From the NCBI GenBank assembly GCA_025612375.1, contig JAAXKN010000002.1, positions 248,001 to 312,000 of the forward strand: DNA of 64,000 bases, read 5' to 3'. Under the pieces are notes generated by a model. That model ran no database searches and was not told the origin of the DNA. It was given only the letters and a program-made list of their open reading frames with translations. Position numbers and translations under genes: made by a program. This DNA comes from Ignavibacteria bacterium (GTDB taxonomy: Bacteria; Bacteroidota; Ignavibacteria; Ignavibacteriales; SURF-24). This document shows, piece after piece, positions 54,624 through 63,401 of this stretch (position 1 is its first letter; the number at the start of each line of letters is the position of its first letter).

Positions 54624-57179
54624 CTATTCCTCCCTGAGTGCAAGGGCCGGGGAGGTGCGCGCCATCTTAAGGGCGGGATAAATTCCTGCCAAAAGAGCCG
54701 CACTAATGGCAACAAGAAGGGCCTCAATTAAAACTTCAGGCAGTACCAGATATTGCATCGTCCAGCCGAAGGACCTGCGGTTAATGATATAAATCAGTAT
54801 CCATGCAAGCACATTTCCAAGTGGAAGCGAGAGCACGCCGGCAAGTATTCCCATAAGGCCCGTCTGTATTGTAAGGAGCTTCCAGAGCTGAAGGGGAGTC
54901 ATGCCGCTTGCGCGCAGAATGGCAAACTCGCGGCTGCGTTCAAGCAGGAGCGCCATAAGAGAGCTCAGAATTCCGATGAAAGCAACTACAATTGCCAGAA
55001 CCTGCAGAACGTTTGTTATCATGAACGACCGGTCGAATACATCAATTGAAGCCTTTCTCAGGTAGTTGCTTGAGCGGACGAGTATCTCTTCATCAGGCCC
55101 CGGCATGGTGCGGATATAGTTAATAAGGCTGTCGCGCTTTACGCCTTTCTTTAAGAAAAGTGATAAGCCTGAAATTGAGTGTTCCTTCCAGTATTTTTTA
55201 TAAGTGTCGAAGGCCATTGTAACCATACCGAGGTCGGAGGCATAATCGTAATAAACCCCGCCTACGCTGAAATTAATATTCCCTTTTTCAGTCGGTATTG
55301 AAATTAAGTCACCTGTCTTAATATTATGCCTGTATGCATAGGGCTCAGTTACCATTACAACGTCACCTTCCCGGAACCCGGACCAGAACTTTTCTGGATT
55401 TCCCTCCTTGAACTTAAAGTCGTTGTAGCTCCTGGGACCCACGTTAAGCGCAAAGATCCTCATCTCATCATTCCCCGTATTCAGAGTTATCTCGCGGTAG
55501 AAGTTATAATCCTCTACTTCAGGAAGTGCCTCAATCCTTTTTACGAGCGCGGAATCCATTGTCGCGTCGTTATTCCTGAGCACAAGCCCCGGAGGTGAAA
55601 TATAAATGTCGGCTTCAAGGTTGCCGTTAAGCCACGTTAGGACTGTCTGGCGGAAGCTATTGACCATAGTGCCGATGCCGACAGAAGCAGAAACCGCAAT
55701 GCTGAGGGCCGCAACGGCAACTGCCGTTCTGCTTATCTGTGAGACAATGCTGCCTGAAGCCATACGTCCCGTAAGGCCGAAAAGTTTTCCTGTAATTAGG
55801 CTCAGGAATTTCATGGAGTAAAATATCATTAAGGGAGTAAGAAGGCTGAAGCCCAGTATTACGGGAAGAATTCCAATGTAACTTAGTATGATGCTTCTTT
55901 CGGGAAGCGATAAAATGCCTGCTCCCAGCAAAAGCATTACTATACCCATAAGGGCAAGCCTCGGGATTTTCCTTCTTAATTTAATTTCCTGGTCGCTGCG
56001 GCTTAAGGCCAGGCGGGGCGGAACGGAAGAAGCCTCAAGAGACGGCTTAAGTGCGGCAAGGAGTGTGGCTCCGATTCCAACAAAGGCTCCTTTGGCAAGG
56101 CTGAAGAGTGAAATGTTAAGCTCCCTTACAGAAAGCACCAGGTAGAGGTCGTTTATTGTCTGTGTAACAAGCCTCAGCATTCCCTTGGCAAGCACAATGC
56201 CTCCAAGTATGCCTAGAATGGTGCCGGCAGCGGCAAGAATAGATGCCTCGGTTAAAAATATCCTGAAAATCTCCTTCTGTGTTACACCAATTGAACGCAG
56301 AAGCCCAATGTATGTGCGCCTCTGCAGGACGGAAAAAGTCATGGTGTTATAGATCAGGAACATCCCTACAATCAAGGCAAGGAGGCTTAAGGCTGTAAGG
56401 TTAATGTCAAAAGCCTTAAGCATATCGGATGCTATTTTTGTCCGTGTCTCCGATCTTAGAACTGATGAACCCGGGGGAATATTCTCTTTAACCTTTTTTA
56501 ACATTTCTTCCCCCTGCGGGCTATCCGGAATTATGAGGTCGATGCGGCTTAAGTAACCCGGCATATTAAGGAGTTCCTGTGCCGTTGAAATGTCAGAAAG
56601 TATCAGGTTGTCAAGAATATTCCTGCTCCTTTCATTTTCCCCTTCTATGAGGCCTAGCACTTTAACTTTTTTATAGCTGCCCCCGATTTTGAGTGTAAGA
56701 GTGTCATTCTCACGGAGCCCCAGCTGGCCGGCTGTTCTGGTAGAAATAATTATAGAGCCGGGTTTAGCCATAAAGGCCGAAATGTCTCCTGTTATTTTCC
56801 CGCTGATGGGGGAGAGGTATGAGCGGAAAGGCTTTTCCGAAAAAGGGTCCACTCCCAGTAATGTAAAGGCTCTCAATGCAGGGCGCACAATTGCCACATT
56901 TCCTTCAACAACAGGAGCCATGGGATTTATTTGCTTCCTGATTTTAAGATAGGAGTAGACAGAGTCGGGCAGTCCCTTAGGCCCTCCTGTTATCTGGTGA
57001 GTTGATTTTCCGGCAACGCTTTCCATTGAAAGTTCAAAAGCCCTCGATGCCCCGGCATTAGCAAGGTCAATTCCAACTACAACTGCAACGCCGAGCGCAA
57101 TGCCAAGCAGTGACAAAACAAGCTGCAAAGGATGCCTGAGAAGGTAATTGAAGGCGGATCGGTTTAATACGCGGTTCAT
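54624..57179 (-). CDS. FtsX-family ABC transporter permease, duplicated (MacB/LolCE-like)
   Basis: 851 aa permease with two FtsX repeats. The N-terminal helix (residues about 18-40) is followed by a MacB-type periplasmic domain to about 230, then helices near 255-370 (LLALIVGMFLIYNTMTFSVL, TYIGLLRSIGVTQKEIFRIF). Further helices lie at about 395-440 and 480-510. A second periplasmic domain and three last helices (LLERSREFAILRASGMTPLQ) complete it. The pattern RSIG...TQKEIFRI and RASGMTPLQLW is the coupling helix of each half. It lies 5 nt downstream of its ATPase gene. The fused-permease layout is that of YbbP/LolCE-like lipoprotein or lipid movers. Confidence 0.92.
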   Translation of the reverse strand: MNRVLNRSAFNYLLRHPLQLVLSLLGIALGVAVVVGIDLANAGASRAFELSMESVAGKSTHQITGGPKGLPDSVYSYLKIRKQINPMAPVVEGNVAIVRPALRAFTLLGVDPFSEKPFRSYLSPISGKITGDISAFMAKPGSIIISTRTAGQLGLRENDTLTLKIGGSYKKVKVLGLIEGENERSRNILDNLILSDISTAQELLNMPGYLSRIDLIIPDSPQGEEMLKKVKENIPPGSSVLRSETRTKIASDMLKAFDINLTALSLLALIVGMFLIYNTMTFSVLQRRTYIGLLRSIGVTQKEIFRIFLTEASILAAAGTILGILGGIVLAKGMLRLVTQTINDLYLVLSVRELNISLFSLAKGAFVGIGATLLAALKPSLEASSVPPRLALSRSDQEIKLRRKIPRLALMGIVMLLLGAGILSLPERSIILSYIGILPVILGFSLLTPLMIFYSMKFLSLITGKLFGLTGRMASGSIVSQISRTAVAVAALSIAVSASVGIGTMVNSFRQTVLTWLNGNLEADIYISPPGLVLRNNDATMDSALVKRIEALPEVEDYNFYREITLNTGNDEMRIFALNVGPRSYNDFKFKEGNPEKFWSGFREGDVVMVTEPYAYRHNIKTGDLISIPTEKGNINFSVGGVYYDYASDLGMVTMAFDTYKKYWKEHSISGLSLFLKKGVKRDSLINYIRTMPGPDEEILVRSSNYLRKASIDVFDRSFMITNVLQVLAIVVAFIGILSSLMALLLERSREFAILRASGMTPLQLWKLLTIQTGLMGILAGVLSLPLGNVLAWILIYIINRRSFGWTMQYLVLPEVLIEALLVAISAALLAGIYPALKMARTSPALALREE

Positions 57180-57184
57180 AAAGG

Positions 57185-57916
57185 TTATTCCACCTTTGAA
57201 GCCGAAAATTCAATAATCTTTCCTTCCTTTACCGTGAGTATTCTGTCGGCAAGTCCAATAACCTCCCTGCTGTGTGTAGCCATAACCATGGTCTTGCCTT
57301 TTTTCCGGACGAGGTTATCCAACAGGCTTATAATTACAAGTCCCGTATCGTAGTCCAGGTTGCCTGTAGGTTCATCTGCAAGAATAATTGAAGGCTCATG
57401 TATTAACGCCCGTGCAATAGCAATCCTCTGCTGTTCGCCTCCTGAGAGCTGGTCGGGGTAGCTTTTAGCCCTGTCGCTTAAACCTATTTCCTTAAGCATA
57501 TTTTGTGCTTTTTCTTTTCCCTCCTCAGGAGGAACTCCGTTAAGCTCCAGGGGAAGCATAAGGTTTTCCATGGATGTAAGGGTCGGAATAAGATTAAAGA
57601 ACTGGAAGACAAAGCCTACGTTTCCGCGCCTGAAAAGGGTTCTTTCCTGTTCAGAAAGTTTAGTAATGTCTGTGCTGTCGATTAAAATAGATCCCTTTGA
57701 CGGAAGGTCGATTCCGCTTAAGAGGTTAAGAATAGTTGATTTCCCGGAGCCGCTACGGCCCAGGACGATAATAATTTCACCTTTATTGATGACGGCATTA
57801 ACCTCGTGGAGCACACTGCGTTCGGTGAGGTTTTCCTCCATATAGCTTTTCGAGACATCTTTAAGTTCGATAAGCGGATTATAGCCGTTATTTCCTGCAA
57901 TTTTACTTTCCTGCAT
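57185..57916 (-). CDS. ABC transporter ATP-binding protein, LolD/MacB-like
   Basis: About 243 aa ATPase from the ATG at 57916. An in-frame TTG at 57937 would add seven residues and has no better ribosome site. Walker A is GRSGSGKST, the Q-loop [16 protein letters not shown], the signature [15 protein letters not shown], Walker [12 protein letters not shown] and the H-loop [26 protein letters not shown] and FNLIPTL are typical of the LolD/MacB group that powers extraction of lipoproteins or efflux of amphiphiles rather than import. It is the first gene of the ATPase-permease-AttH-YwbE operon. Confidence 0.94.
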   Translation of the reverse strand: MQESKIAGNNGYNPLIELKDVSKSYMEENLTERSVLHEVNAVINKGEIIIVLGRSGSGKSTILNLLSGIDLPSKGSILIDSTDITKLSEQERTLFRRGNVGFVFQFFNLIPTLTSMENLMLPLELNGVPPEEGKEKAQNMLKEIGLSDRAKSYPDQLSGGEQQRIAIARALIHEPSIILADEPTGNLDYDTGLVIISLLDNLVRKKGKTMVMATHSREVIGLADRILTVKEGKIIEFSASKVE

Positions 57917-58417
57917 AAAAGACTTGGTATTCCCCAAATTGTTAATAATTGGCTTAAAAAAGCCTCATTATTAAAAGGTAACACTTTTGGCGCTTTCTTT
58001 GGAAGGGAATAATTATTGGAGTTGTGGGGAAAAATGAGCCATTATTTATACTACAGTTTTTAATTACCCGTTGACCTGAGACAAAATTAAGGTCAAATTT
58101 AGACGTTTACTTTTTATTTTCTATTTGCAATATTTCATGTGAAGCCAGGGTTTTCCACCTATTTAATGCGGAAATCTACTTTTGGAGAAAAAGTGACAAT
58201 GACTTGAAGCCATTAGGCCGTTTTTACCGGGACACCGGGAGCCCTTAATCGGGACGCATAGCGGGACGCCAGGCGGGTCACAGGGTACAGCCGGCAGAAA
58301 CGTTGAAAATAGCTCAAATTCTAAAGAAAATCACCTTTTTTTATTTTATTACCTTTTTTAAGGATTTAATCCGGGTACAGGCTTAAGCCTAAAGGAGTGC
58401 CCTAAACGGGTACATAA

Positions 58418-58481
58418 ACAAGAATGTATTAACAAGAAAGAAATTAAAACAAGAATGTATTTAAACAAGAAAGTATTTAAA
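58418..58481. repeat. Short direct repeats, four ACAAGAA units
   Basis: Units begin at 58418, 58432, 58449 and 58465, spaced 14-17 nt. Three of them continue as GTATT(T) and one as GAAATT. The array is AT-rich and non-coding. Confidence 0.6.
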
Positions 58482-58495
58482 GAAACAAAACAGTA

Positions 58496-58522
58496 CAGAG
58501 TCCTGATAAAATCAGGACTCTG
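58496..58522 (-). terminator. Terminator hairpin between the T9SS gene and the ABC operon region
   Basis: A 12-bp perfect stem (58496-58507 with 58511-58522) has a 3-nt loop. T-rich flanks on both sides (GTTTTGTTTCTTT in the minus direction, GGTTTTCTTTT in the plus) let it act in either direction. It would end the minus-strand caspase/T9SS operon. Confidence 0.75.
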
Positions 58523-58692
58523 ATGGTTTTCTTTTAAAAATTAATGAAAGGCAATATAGCCTCCATACCCAGGAACACAGAATTGTTTATTTTGTCCGAG
58601 ATTACAGGACAGACATCCTGCAGTCCAGATATTATTGTTGACCGAAAATCCTTTCTCCTTTTACCCGATAAAAGCTATAAGAAAAATTCCCC

Positions 58693-58815
58693 TTATTTTA
58701 AGAGCAGGAGTTTCTTTGACGCCCGGAAGCGGCCTGCCTCAAGTGTGTAGATATATACTCCGCTAGGCAGAGCAGGGGCGTTAAGAGGGCTATCAAAAGT
58801 TCTATCATTTAAGAA
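58693..58815 (-). pseudogene. Orphan T9SS sorting-domain tail (remnant)
   Basis: A 40-codon open stretch on the minus strand, in a different frame from the T9SS gene upstream and overlapping its last 11 bases. It has no start codon of its own. It translates to a clear type IX tail: NAPALPSGVYIYTLEAGRF, then RASKKLLLLK and a stop. It matches the end of the adjacent intact gene in pattern (LPSGTYFYTLRSGRF, TEKMVVLK) but not in exact sequence. The best reading is the leftover 3' end of a T9SS gene displaced by an insertion, deletion or tail exchange. Confidence 0.7.
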
Positions 58816-61021
58816 CTACCATCTTCTCTGTTTTAGTGAATCTACCCGATCTTAATGTATAGAAATATGTTCCGCTGGGCAGCCTGCCAGCCTCGAACTT
58901 GACTTCATGACGCCCGGGGATTTCAACTGCATCCACGAGGGTTACTACTTCTTTGCCGAGCACATCGAAAACTTTTAACTCTACACTGCTTTCTTCAGGG
59001 AGTTCATATGAGATAATTGTGTAAGGATTAAATGGATTGGGATAGTTCTGAAAAAGCGCGAAATCCTTTGGCAGTACACTATTTTTCTTCTCTTCAATAA
59101 AACTGCCTTTCCCAATTATCAGGCTTAACTCCTGCTTTCCGGTTACTGGCTCAATTCTGACAACGGGATTTTCTCTGAGATTATAAAACCTCTTTGAATA
59201 ATTATCTGCCAGGCAGACTTCAAAGCCTGCAAAGTTTTCCATGCCTTCAAATCTTATTTGGCAGGGATGATTTATATTATTTTTTAGTACTAGATTATAC
59301 ACCTGCCCCTCTGAGATATCAGGACGGCTGTCGATGAAGAGGTGCTTATACTGCGTCTCAAGATCATTATTCAGAATGTAAATGCATTCATCATAAAAAT
59401 CCGAGGGGGGAGTAAAATAGTCAAATTCATCAAAGCCTTCCCTGGCTCTTTTATCAATTGAAATATAAAAGGGGGAGAGTTCTTTTCCCTCTGAATATAA
59501 ATACCCCTTTATATACTTGTCGGGATTGTAAGGAGCCTTCTTATTTAACCGTGAGGCGGATATGCCTACCGGGATGTTCTCGGTTAGTTTCAGTGAAGTG
59601 AGGTTATTCGTGTTATTGAAATAATAGCCTTCATATGGCGAAAGTGAGGCAGGGTTACTCCAGCTCCCGTTCCATGAGTATATGAGGCTGTTGGCCGGCA
59701 GCTGGTTAGCAAGTTTTACAGATGCCCATGAAACCTCTGAAGTAAAAGGGTTTGATATAAGATTCCACCCGCTGTGAAGAGGAATTTCATACATTCCCAG
59801 GCCATCGGTTGTAACGGGATTGACCTGCGCTGAAACGTTAAGAGCATTCTTGCTGACCACCCAGAAGGCGTTTCCGGGCCTGAATGTAAAGGCAGTGGAA
59901 TTGTCGTACTCAATGAGGTAGTTCTCAGCTTTGCCGTTGTCATAAAACGCATTCCAGTTTTTTTTGTGCTCACCTGCATCCGTAAAAATCTGCGAAAGCG
60001 GGATATTTACGTCTCCCGGAAGACTCAGCATCCTGTAGCTCGAGCTCACCTTTGGGTCGCCGAAGCTGAAAGAGCGGTTAATTGTAACTGTAGAAGGGGG
60101 TGCGGCTGCCGTGCCGACTTCAACGGCAAAAATCAGGTCGGGGTATGCCTGCATTATCCCGCCAAGTGCCACTACGCCGGGGAAGATTCCCGTTACCAGG
60201 CACAAACCTCCGGCAAGCATGCTGTCGGCATTTGCATATATTCCCTCATTATATGCGTACGCTTCAATATCATAGCTCATTTCGTGCTGCAGTGTTGTAG
60301 TTTTCCCGGTGTAAATGCTGACCTGTGAGATTGTCTGTGGACTGCCGTAGCCGTCTGCCTGCCCGAAAAACCACAAGTATGGCCCTCCTGTAGTCTGCCC
60401 GTCATAAGCCGCACCGTAGATCCCTGTCGTCCCAAGGTCAGACATCGAAAGTGTCCTAAGGACAGTTCCGCTCATGCTAATCAGCTGCGGATCAGTTGAA
60501 AAGTTGCCTATCCAGAGGCCTCCTTTCCCCCCGTCTGCCTTTGGGTCGTATGTAACATATCTTACGGTTTGCGGAGCCTTTATTGTTCCTTTAAGCGTTC
60601 TTGTCTCCGGGTTAATAACCATTATGTCTGTCGTATTGCTGCCGGCATAAATATTTGTCCCGTCAAAGGTCATAGCCCTCACGCCTGTAACGCCAGGGAT
60701 TGTAATTGGGTAAATATAGTTTGTGGTAGTGGCAGTCCAGACAAAAAGCGTGTCGCTGTTCCAGCGCGATATCCATACGTCGCCCGATGTATTAAGGTAA
60801 ACTATACCCGCGTGCCCCGAATTACCGGTAACGTTATTGAGGCTCCAGAGCAGTTTAATATCCCATATGTTTTTCTCTGAAGTGGATGAACCCGTTTTCT
60901 GTGCATGGGGCCTTGAAGCCGCGGATCCGTGCATCGGGTAAGACGGGACTTTATCCTTCACCTGCCCCATGAGTAGGCCGGCAAAAATAATTATGGCTAA
61001 AACAACTAACAGGTTTTTCAT
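58805..61021 (-). CDS. T9SS-exported beta-propeller surface protein
   Basis: 738 aa. Residues 1-20 are a signal peptide ending LMGQ. Residues about 50-300 read as a WD/NHL-like propeller (HAGIVYLNTSGDVWISRWN, VRAMTFDGTNIYAGSNTTDI, GLWIGNFST, YLWFFGQADG). A region at 320-490 contains SYRMLSLPGDVNIPLSQIF and LHSGWNLISNPFTSEVSW, a pattern seen in many T9SS cargo proteins. The C-terminus is a sorting domain (FQNYPNPFNPYTIISYELP, VLGKEVVTL, TEKMVVLK). It is the last gene of the minus-strand operon with the caspase gene, 41 nt away. A remnant of another sorting domain follows. Confidence 0.83.
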   Translation of the reverse strand: MKNLLVVLAIIIFAGLLMGQVKDKVPSYPMHGSAASRPHAQKTGSSTSEKNIWDIKLLWSLNNVTGNSGHAGIVYLNTSGDVWISRWNSDTLFVWTATTTNYIYPITIPGVTGVRAMTFDGTNIYAGSNTTDIMVINPETRTLKGTIKAPQTVRYVTYDPKADGGKGGLWIGNFSTDPQLISMSGTVLRTLSMSDLGTTGIYGAAYDGQTTGGPYLWFFGQADGYGSPQTISQVSIYTGKTTTLQHEMSYDIEAYAYNEGIYANADSMLAGGLCLVTGIFPGVVALGGIMQAYPDLIFAVEVGTAAAPPSTVTINRSFSFGDPKVSSSYRMLSLPGDVNIPLSQIFTDAGEHKKNWNAFYDNGKAENYLIEYDNSTAFTFRPGNAFWVVSKNALNVSAQVNPVTTDGLGMYEIPLHSGWNLISNPFTSEVSWASVKLANQLPANSLIYSWNGSWSNPASLSPYEGYYFNNTNNLTSLKLTENIPVGISASRLNKKAPYNPDKYIKGYLYSEGKELSPFYISIDKRAREGFDEFDYFTPPSDFYDECIYILNNDLETQYKHLFIDSRPDISEGQVYNLVLKNNINHPCQIRFEGMENFAGFEVCLADNYSKRFYNLRENPVVRIEPVTGKQELSLIIGKGSFIEEKKNSVLPKDFALFQNYPNPFNPYTIISYELPEESSVELKVFDVLGKEVVTLVDAVEIPGRHEVKFEAGRLPSGTYFYTLRSGRFTKTEKMVVLK

Positions 61022-61062
61022 GGCAGTCCACCATAAAAAAGTTTTACAATTATTAAATTAAA

Positions 61063-62760
61063 CTACTCTTCCTCCTGCAGAACAAATATAAACTGGCCTC
61101 CCTCATCATATGTATCCTTTACCACCTGCAGCATAGGTGTCTGTTCGGAGTTGTTGGCTACGCCGATCCTGAGGTCATTATAAAGCTGAGAAGCATCCAT
61201 GTACCGGCTCTTGTTTTCCTTTAAGGCTTTAAGCAGATAGTAAGTGAAAATTGAATGACCGTCTTTCCCGTTATCCTGCACTTCTTCAACTCCGCCTGAA
61301 GTGAGTGCCAGCCTCGACTGCCTGCGGTAGACCTCCCTGTAATACTTATCCATATTGTTGGGGTCAAAAGCCACAGTCTCACCCTTGCCGCCCCTGAAGA
61401 TGTCGCCTGCAAAACAGGCATCTGTAATTAAGAGCGTGTGCCTGGATGGTATGCCCGCCAGGAAGGTCCTAACTTCACTGTTTGCAATGTAATCGGCAAC
61501 AGAGTTGACATTTGCATCAACGGGAACCCAGTAGCCCTTGTTCAATACCTTGTTAAACTGTCCATGCCCGGCATAAAATATCAGCAGGTTGTCATCTTTA
61601 TTAAGGTTATTTGAAAGCCATTCGAGGCTCTGCATAATGTTGCGCCTGGTGGCATCCTTGTCCAGAATTGTAATTACTGAATCAAACCTGTATCGGTCTT
61701 TTAATATTTTGCTGATCTCTTTGGCGTCGTTTACAGCGCAGCGCAGAGAAGGCCAGTAGCCGCTGTAGGAATTTATTCCGATAATGAGGCCGAAGTACCT
61801 TCCGCCTGTAAGAACGTCAACGAGTTTTCTTGTAATTGTAAAGGTGTCAATTGAGGCATTAAGGTTTTTGTCGAGCGCCTTCACGGTCAGTTTGTTGTCT
61901 CCCACCTGCAGGAACATGTTAAGCGAGAAATTTCCGTCGGGCTCAAGAGAAGCCTTAATGTTATTTATTGATACTTCATAAACCCCGTTTTCATCTTCAG
62001 CCCTGCCCCTGACCATAACGGTTTCGCTTTTCCTTATTACTTTAATGCCTCTTGATACCAGTGGTTCCGTAATTTTTATCTTAGGCCCCTGTTTGTCAAT
62101 GCGCGTTATTATGCTGAAACTGAAGTCTGAGGCTGCGCCTTTTTTATCCGTAGCTACTACCTGAACCGGATTAAGGCCGTCCTTCAGGTCCAGATTAATG
62201 TAATATTCGGTTTTCCCGAGCAGGCGGGCCTTCTGTTTATTTATGCGGACTTCCTTTATCCCGTCTTTATCTGTAACATTAACCCTCACCACGGCCTTCT
62301 TTTCCTTAACGGATGCCTCATTGCTGCTGTTGGGTACGGGCTCCAGTATGGATATTGAAGGCGGTTCATTACGGGCTTTGAGGTTTATGGAAAAAGTTAT
62401 TGATGACGAATTATTATTAGCGTCGGTTGCGGTAAGAAGAAAGCTGTTAAGCCCCTCCTGGAGAGTGTATTCCGTGCTGAAGGAATTATCTGCCGCAAGG
62501 CTAAGCATCTGCTCATTTAACCTCAGCGACTTAATGGGGCCGGAGTCTTTAACCTCTCCCCTGATACTTAGCTTTCCGGAGTTAACAGAGATTTCACCGC
62601 CGTTATCTACTTCCGGCTCTTTCAGTGTAATCTCAGGAGGGATATTATCTGTGACAATTTCCTTTTTTGATTTTAGCCTTCCTGTCCTGGAAGTGCCTTT
62701 AATCTGAGCATAAACGTTTATGCAGAAGGCAAAGACTAGCAGCAATATGATCTTTCCCAT
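61063..62760 (-). CDS. Exported caspase-family protease (peptidase C14) with three Ig-like domains
   Basis: 565 aa. Residues 1-18 are a signal peptide ending VYAQ. Three Ig-like beta-sandwich repeats cover about 42-128, 133-220 and 224-313; each starts PPxI or GPxI, ends in a variant of SFSI/TFTI and contains GxNxxxVxAxD. Residues 317-565 are a caspase-like p20/p10 fold: YFGLIIGINSYSG, the catalytic His399 in LLIFYAGHG, and the catalytic Cys449 in LLITDACFAGD; SRLALTSGGVEEVQD and GHSIFTYYLLKAL follow. All key residues are present. There is no T9SS tail, so it probably stays in the periplasm. Bacterial caspase homologues usually cleave after Arg or Lys. Neighbours are a small anchored protein and a DUF4384 protein upstream. 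Confidence 0.92.
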   Translation of the reverse strand: MGKIILLLVFAFCINVYAQIKGTSRTGRLKSKKEIVTDNIPPEITLKEPEVDNGGEISVNSGKLSIRGEVKDSGPIKSLRLNEQMLSLAADNSFSTEYTLQEGLNSFLLTATDANNNSSSITFSINLKARNEPPSISILEPVPNSSNEASVKEKKAVVRVNVTDKDGIKEVRINKQKARLLGKTEYYINLDLKDGLNPVQVVATDKKGAASDFSFSIITRIDKQGPKIKITEPLVSRGIKVIRKSETVMVRGRAEDENGVYEVSINNIKASLEPDGNFSLNMFLQVGDNKLTVKALDKNLNASIDTFTITRKLVDVLTGGRYFGLIIGINSYSGYWPSLRCAVNDAKEISKILKDRYRFDSVITILDKDATRRNIMQSLEWLSNNLNKDDNLLIFYAGHGQFNKVLNKGYWVPVDANVNSVADYIANSEVRTFLAGIPSRHTLLITDACFAGDIFRGGKGETVAFDPNNMDKYYREVYRRQSRLALTSGGVEEVQDNGKDGHSIFTYYLLKALKENKSRYMDASQLYNDLRIGVANNSEQTPMLQVVKDTYDEGGQFIFVLQEEE

Positions 62761-62848
62761 CTTGCATTCTCATTAAAATTTATAAATTGTTAACTAACCC
62801 ATGTATATAGCTGAAAAATATTATTCATTAAATTATTCCTCTTGTTTT

Positions 62849-63358
62849 TCACGGTCTTCCCGGAGGCACTGCAACGTTGTCCCCTGCGGGATTCATGGGT
62901 GAAGAGGGTTCAGAGGACTTGTCCTTGTTCAAGAGGAGATAGGCTGCAGTTCCGCCGCCCAGTGCCGCGGCGCCAAGAACGTACCAGTACCAGGAGCTTT
63001 TTTCTTTAATTTCATCGGCTGATACTTCAAAATAAAAGTCCTCTCCTTCGAGCTGTGCTTCTTCGTCCTTATTCATATTCCAGATGATTGTGCACTTGCG
63101 GTTTGCGAACTTCCCCTCGCCTATGTCGCCCGACAGGTCCTTAGGCGTCAGCTTAAAAGAAGGATCGTTTGATTTCCTAAGTATGGTACTAACTTCATAA
63201 GTTTTGGAGGCATCGTCATAGAGAAAGTAGGATATAAATATCTTATCGCCCTCTCCGGCTTCAAAGCTGACGTCTATTTTACCCTGGGCGCGTGAAAAGC
63301 CGCAAAGGAGAAACAATATGAAAGTAATATTAAAAGCAAAGCAGCATGCTTTCTTCAT
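62849..63358 (-). CDS. Small exported membrane-anchored protein of unknown function
   Basis: 169 aa, with AAGGGGGAT 5 nt before the ATG. A signal peptide (1-24, ending SRAQ) is followed by a soluble beta domain (IFISYFLYDDASKTYEVSTI, LRKSNDPSFKLTPKDLSGDI, CTIIWNMNKDEE). One transmembrane helix lies at about 130-147 (WYWYVLGAAALGGGTAAYLL), then a Ser/Pro-rich tail (SSEPSSPMNPAGDNVAVPPG). I have no named family for it. The tail would face the other side of the membrane from the beta domain. It lies between the DUF4384 gene (43 nt) and the caspase gene (88 nt). Confidence 0.75.
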   Translation of the reverse strand: MKKACCFAFNITFILFLLCGFSRAQGKIDVSFEAGEGDKIFISYFLYDDASKTYEVSTILRKSNDPSFKLTPKDLSGDIGEGKFANRKCTIIWNMNKDEEAQLEGEDFYFEVSADEIKEKSSWYWYVLGAAALGGGTAAYLLLNKDKSSEPSSPMNPAGDNVAVPPGRP

Positions 63359-63401
63359 TTTATCCCCCTTAATTTAACCCCGCCTGGAAAAGTAACATTT
63401 A

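Larger units (their letters stand above)
57938..58692. other. Repeat-rich spacer without a gene
   Basis: About 755 bp upstream of the ABC operon. It holds a cluster of GGGAC/GGGTAC motifs at 58229-58290, with two more near 58372 and 58407, four ACAAGAA repeats at 58418-58481 and a 12-bp hairpin at 58496-58522. No coding frame is convincing. The ABC operon promoter must lie in its left part. Confidence 0.5.

Noticed and set aside
58418-58481. CRISPR array
   Set aside because: The repeat core is only 7 nt with 14-17 nt period and there are no spacers or cas genes; simple direct repeats.
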